In this document: positions 4,894 through 5,941 of the stretch, piece by piece | Position numbering within the stretch: position 1 is the first letter of the stretch | How the letters are laid out: every line of letters begins with the position of its first letter | NCBI GenBank assembly: GCA_029933635.1 | Contig: JAOZNS010000165.1 | Coordinates: 1 to 5,941, forward strand | Reading direction: 5' to 3' | Origin: Candidatus Zixiibacteriota bacterium | GTDB taxonomy: Bacteria; Zixibacteria; MSB-5A5; SM1-73 | DNA: 5,941 nucleotides | Translations under genes and position numbers: made by a program | Notes under the pieces: generated by a model | What the model saw: the letters and a program-made list of their open reading frames with translations, nothing else | Databases searched by the model: none | Told to the model about the DNA's origin: nothing

Positions 4894-5941
4894 CTAAAGA
4901 TTAAAACTTGTCCTCAGACTGAAAGTTCTTCCATCTTGTCTCATCAGCACTACTGGATAGTAATCCTCAAAGATGGGATCGTAAATTGTGACATCAAACA
5001 GATTTCTTATAAAGAACGACAAATCAAACAAGCCAGCTATTTTCTTAAAGACGCAAGAAAGGTCGGTATTAAAATAAGAGGGAGTGATTGACCCGTCGTA
5101 GGCTTTCCGTATGTCCGTGTATCGAAGTTGTAAAGCGGTGGAAAACCTGTTCCTTATCCATTGATAATTCAGACCAAGATTAAGCAGAATTTCTGGTGAG
5201 TTGGCTGGTCTGAGTCCGGTTTCTTTATCTTTGCTCAGACAGTAGGAGAAATTAAAAAATCCTCCCCATCTTTGTTTAAGGCTTCTCTGGATAGAAAACT
5301 CCACCCCCTTGGTCTCAAGCTCCTCCACATTCTGATACTGGAAGACCTCATCTTGGTATTCACCGCCCGGATAGGCAGGATCTTCTGAATCTACCGTATT
5401 TTGAGTTATTATCTTCTTTGCCTGATTAAAGTAAACCGAGGTCACCACTCTGGCCCAGGGTGTGTATCTTTCAACCACAAGTTCATAACTTTTGATCTCC
5501 TCAGGTACCAGGTTTTCATTTCCAATGTAATAATCTCCGTCATCAAAGGTTCTCTCGTAGAAGGTTGGGGCTCTGAATCCCTCACTGTAAAGAAGCTTAA
5601 ATACACTTTGGGGTTGAGGAGAAACGATAAGTCCCAGCTTGGGAGTAACCCTTCCTTCGAAGAACGTATTCTTGTTGTAATGTAATCCCAGAATAAGGTT
5701 CAATTGTCGGATAGGGTTATACTCATTCTGAAGATATAGATTGAATATGCTTGCGTTTGTCCTTCTCACATCCGGCGGAACCACATCATTTTCCAACCTT
5801 TTTTCAGACTTATCTACCTCTCCGGAATGTTGTTCCACCTTATGATCCTGAAACTCTCCTCCCAGTATCAGCCTTTGGTTAGAGCTGGCAAGAAGATCAA
5901 ATTGGATTTCGGTGCCCCAGAATCTATCCGTTCCCTTATCG
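4894..5941 (-). CDS. TonB-dependent outer-membrane receptor, C-terminal beta-barrel (partial, N-terminus off the right edge)
   Basis: The frame is open at the right edge and gives 348 residues ending in a TAG at 4894-4896. It is the C-terminal half of a TonB-dependent receptor barrel, which would import a scarce ligand across the outer membrane using TonB energy or pass a ligand signal inward. Visible landmarks include alternating strand patterns, the classic SEGFRAPTFYE (about 119-129) followed by GNENLVPEEIKSYELVVERY, and the terminal pair FFIRNLFDVTIYDP and GRTFSLRTSFNL. The last strand places a Phe third from the end instead of as the final residue, a small departure from the usual C-terminal aromatic. 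A GTG at 5838 could look like a start, but the frame continues upstream with good barrel sequence (RFWGTEIQFDLL, RLILGGEFQDH), so it is internal. The plug domain, TonB box and signal peptide lie outside the window, and the ligand cannot be told. It lies 44 bp upstream of the YfiR-family gene, a likely operon. Confidence 0.92.
   Translation of the reverse strand, partial: DKGTDRFWGTEIQFDLLASSNQRLILGGEFQDHKVEQHSGEVDKSEKRLENDVVPPDVRRTNASIFNLYLQNEYNPIRQLNLILGLHYNKNTFFEGRVTPKLGLIVSPQPQSVFKLLYSEGFRAPTFYERTFDDGDYYIGNENLVPEEIKSYELVVERYTPWARVVTSVYFNQAKKIITQNTVDSEDPAYPGGEYQDEVFQYQNVEELETKGVEFSIQRSLKQRWGGFFNFSYCLSKDKETGLRPANSPEILLNLGLNYQWIRNRFSTALQLRYTDIRKAYDGSITPSYFNTDLSCVFKKIAGLFDLSFFIRNLFDVTIYDPIFEDYYPVVLMRQDGRTFSLRTSFNL

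Noticed and set aside
4819..5091. 90-codon plus-strand frame opposite the receptor C-terminus and the YfiR start
   Set aside because: It lies antisense to a clear barrel end and a strong ribosome binding site and has no domain features.
4894..5838. A 314-aa protein starting at GTG 5838
   Set aside because: The frame stays open to the right edge with typical receptor-barrel sequence, so the GTG is an internal Val codon.

Overview
The window reads almost entirely on the minus strand and comes from a diderm (Gram-negative) bacterium, because it encodes the barrel of an outer-membrane TonB-dependent receptor and a secreted periplasmic protein. Base composition is moderate to AT-rich and codon use looks similar across the genes. 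The sequence alone does not fix the phylum. Nothing in it suggests a phage, IS element, CRISPR array, tRNA or rRNA.

In transcription order (right to left) the layout is as follows. (1) 5941-4894: C-terminal 348 residues of a TonB-dependent receptor, whose N-terminus lies beyond the right edge. (2) 4849-4220: a 209-aa exported YfiR/DUF4154-family protein, 44 bp downstream with a strong Shine-Dalgarno. (3) A 170-bp gap with G-tract repeats. (4) 4049-699: one long reading frame for a membrane hybrid histidine kinase (TM1, CHASE8-like periplasmic region, TM2, HAMP, coiled coil, PAS, PAS, GAF, HisKA, HATPase, REC). It is interrupted by two in-frame TAA codons at 3879-3881 and 3870-3872. The uninterrupted part, from a GTG at 3815, still codes for 1038 aa but lacks TM1 and the start of the sensor domain. 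(5) A 272-bp gap holding a stem-loop over the kinase stop codon, a Rho-independent terminator and a close match to a sigma-28 (FliA/SigD-type) promoter. (6) 426-1: a response-regulator receiver domain running off the left edge.

The first three genes suggest a signalling chain across the envelope: receptor in the outer membrane, YfiR-like protein in the periplasm, and a kinase with a CHASE8-like domain in the inner membrane. In the known YfiBNR/Tpb system, YfiR is the periplasmic partner of the diguanylate cyclase YfiN, which also carries a CHASE8-type domain. Here a histidine kinase would replace the cyclase. That link is inference from domain pairing and gene order. The most striking observation is that the chain looks cut in this genome: the two stop codons fall in the conserved start of the CHASE8-like region, and the same bases form a perfect extended -10 element (TGCTATAAT).
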